This document shows positions 63,804 to 64,000 of a DNA stretch of 64,000 nucleotides, one piece after another. The translations under genes and the position numbers were made by a program. Each line of letters opens with the position of its first letter. Position 1 is the stretch's first letter. The DNA is from Microbacterium sp. SL75. GTDB taxonomy: Bacteria > Actinomycetota > Actinomycetes > Actinomycetales > Microbacteriaceae. The stretch is taken from assembly GCF_026625865.1 (NCBI RefSeq), contig NZ_CP113067.1, positions 3,100,001-3,164,000 on the forward strand, in the 5' to 3' direction. The notes below the pieces were generated by a model. The model saw only the letters and a list, made by a program, of their open reading frames with translations. It had not been told where the DNA came from and did no database searches.

Positions 63804-63983
63804 ATGAAGCACTCGCCCGACAGTCTCGTGTTCCTGGACGTCGCGCCCGACCTGGACGGTGGCGAGCTCATGCGACGTGGCGACGTGCCGACGGATGCTT
63901 ACGCGACGGGCCTGCTCGTCGATGGCGCGGACTGCGGCGGCGAGGCGGGTGTCAGCTACGAGGTGTGGCTGGTCGATCGTTAG
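63804..63983 (+). CDS. Small acidic protein at the window edge
   Basis: A 59-residue acidic protein (DSLVFLDVAPDLDGGELMRRGD, SYEVWLVDR). No family recognised. It follows the tail-fibre gene by 14 bp yet appears to have its own promoter, as prophage genes expressed in the lysogen often do. The last 17 bases of the window show nothing. Confidence 0.58.
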   Translation: MKHSPDSLVFLDVAPDLDGGELMRRGDVPTDAYATGLLVDGADCGGEAGVSYEVWLVDR

Positions 63984-64000
63984 AGCAGGCCGCGCTGTCG

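Larger units (their letters stand above)
47853..64000. mobile_element. Integrated prophage, left part
   Basis: From the tRNA-Val remnant rightwards the content is phage-like: integrase, repressor/Cro pair, excisionase-like HTH, a long run of tiny overlapping genes, phage methyltransferases, exonuclease, SSB, then membrane and tail-fibre-like genes. The right end is outside the window. The 68 bp between the tRNA fragment and the integrase stop contain CAACGC and GCGTTG elements that could be integrase arm sites. No packaging or capsid genes are seen up to 64 kb. Confidence 0.9.

Noticed and set aside
47921..64000. CRISPR array or defence island
   Set aside because: No regularly spaced short repeats and no Cas, restriction or other defence gene set; the methyltransferases fit phage self-protection.

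Overview
The window is high-GC actinobacterial DNA with the gene order and protein families of a Microbacteriaceae chromosome, most likely Microbacterium. Supporting signs are the glnE/glnA region, sucB-lpdA-pepA, sigA followed by a DUF7455 protein and a second type IIA topoisomerase pair, sepH, DUF4193/DUF3093/dut/DUF3710/DUF3159, acnA, dxs, DUF3000 beside an RNase D, and the use of GTG starts with 4-nt gene overlaps. It splits into about 47.8 kb of core chromosome and about 16 kb of an integrated prophage that runs off the right edge.

Core, left to right. Nitrogen: the end of glnE, an acyl-CoA ligase and small genes, then glnA, whose divergent upstream region carries a GlnR-type box; a matching box lies before the ammonium transporter gene near 43.6 kb. 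Central metabolism: E2 (two lipoyl domains), dihydrolipoamide dehydrogenase and leucyl aminopeptidase, later aconitase, DXP synthase and a two-gene fatty-acid beta-oxidation operon. Information processing: sigA translationally coupled to a CofE-like protein, ParE/ParC, SepH and dUTPase. Cell surface: a sugar-transfer-type ATP-grasp gene diverging from two overlapping alanine-racemase-like genes that look like complementary halves of one enzyme. The last core segment has SufE, a rhodanese-type sulfurtransferase, a ZapE-like ATPase, Amt, an orphan PemK/MazF-like protein and a three-gene type VII secretion substrate cluster.

Prophage. A 42-bp 3' piece of a tRNA-Val(CAC) gene at 47811-47852 marks the left attachment site. 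It is followed by a tyrosine integrase, a compact repressor/Cro-like switch with four related operator sites, and a long rightward early operon of small overlapping genes. That operon includes an excisionase-like protein, a phage adenine methyltransferase, a PD-(D/E)XK exonuclease-like protein, an HNH nuclease, a cytosine methyltransferase and SSB. After a terminator come membrane/coiled-coil proteins and a tail-fibre-like protein ending in an SGNH hydrolase. No terminase, portal or capsid gene is inside the window.

Across both parts many genes have a TANNNT -10 element 6-9 nt before the start codon and no ribosome binding site, pointing to widespread leaderless transcription. At two divergent gene pairs the two -10 elements overlap as a symmetric element. 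The most unusual items are the split racemase pair, the GlnR box pair, the aconitase-upstream palindrome, the leaderless lysogeny switch, and two apparently broken reading frames in the prophage.
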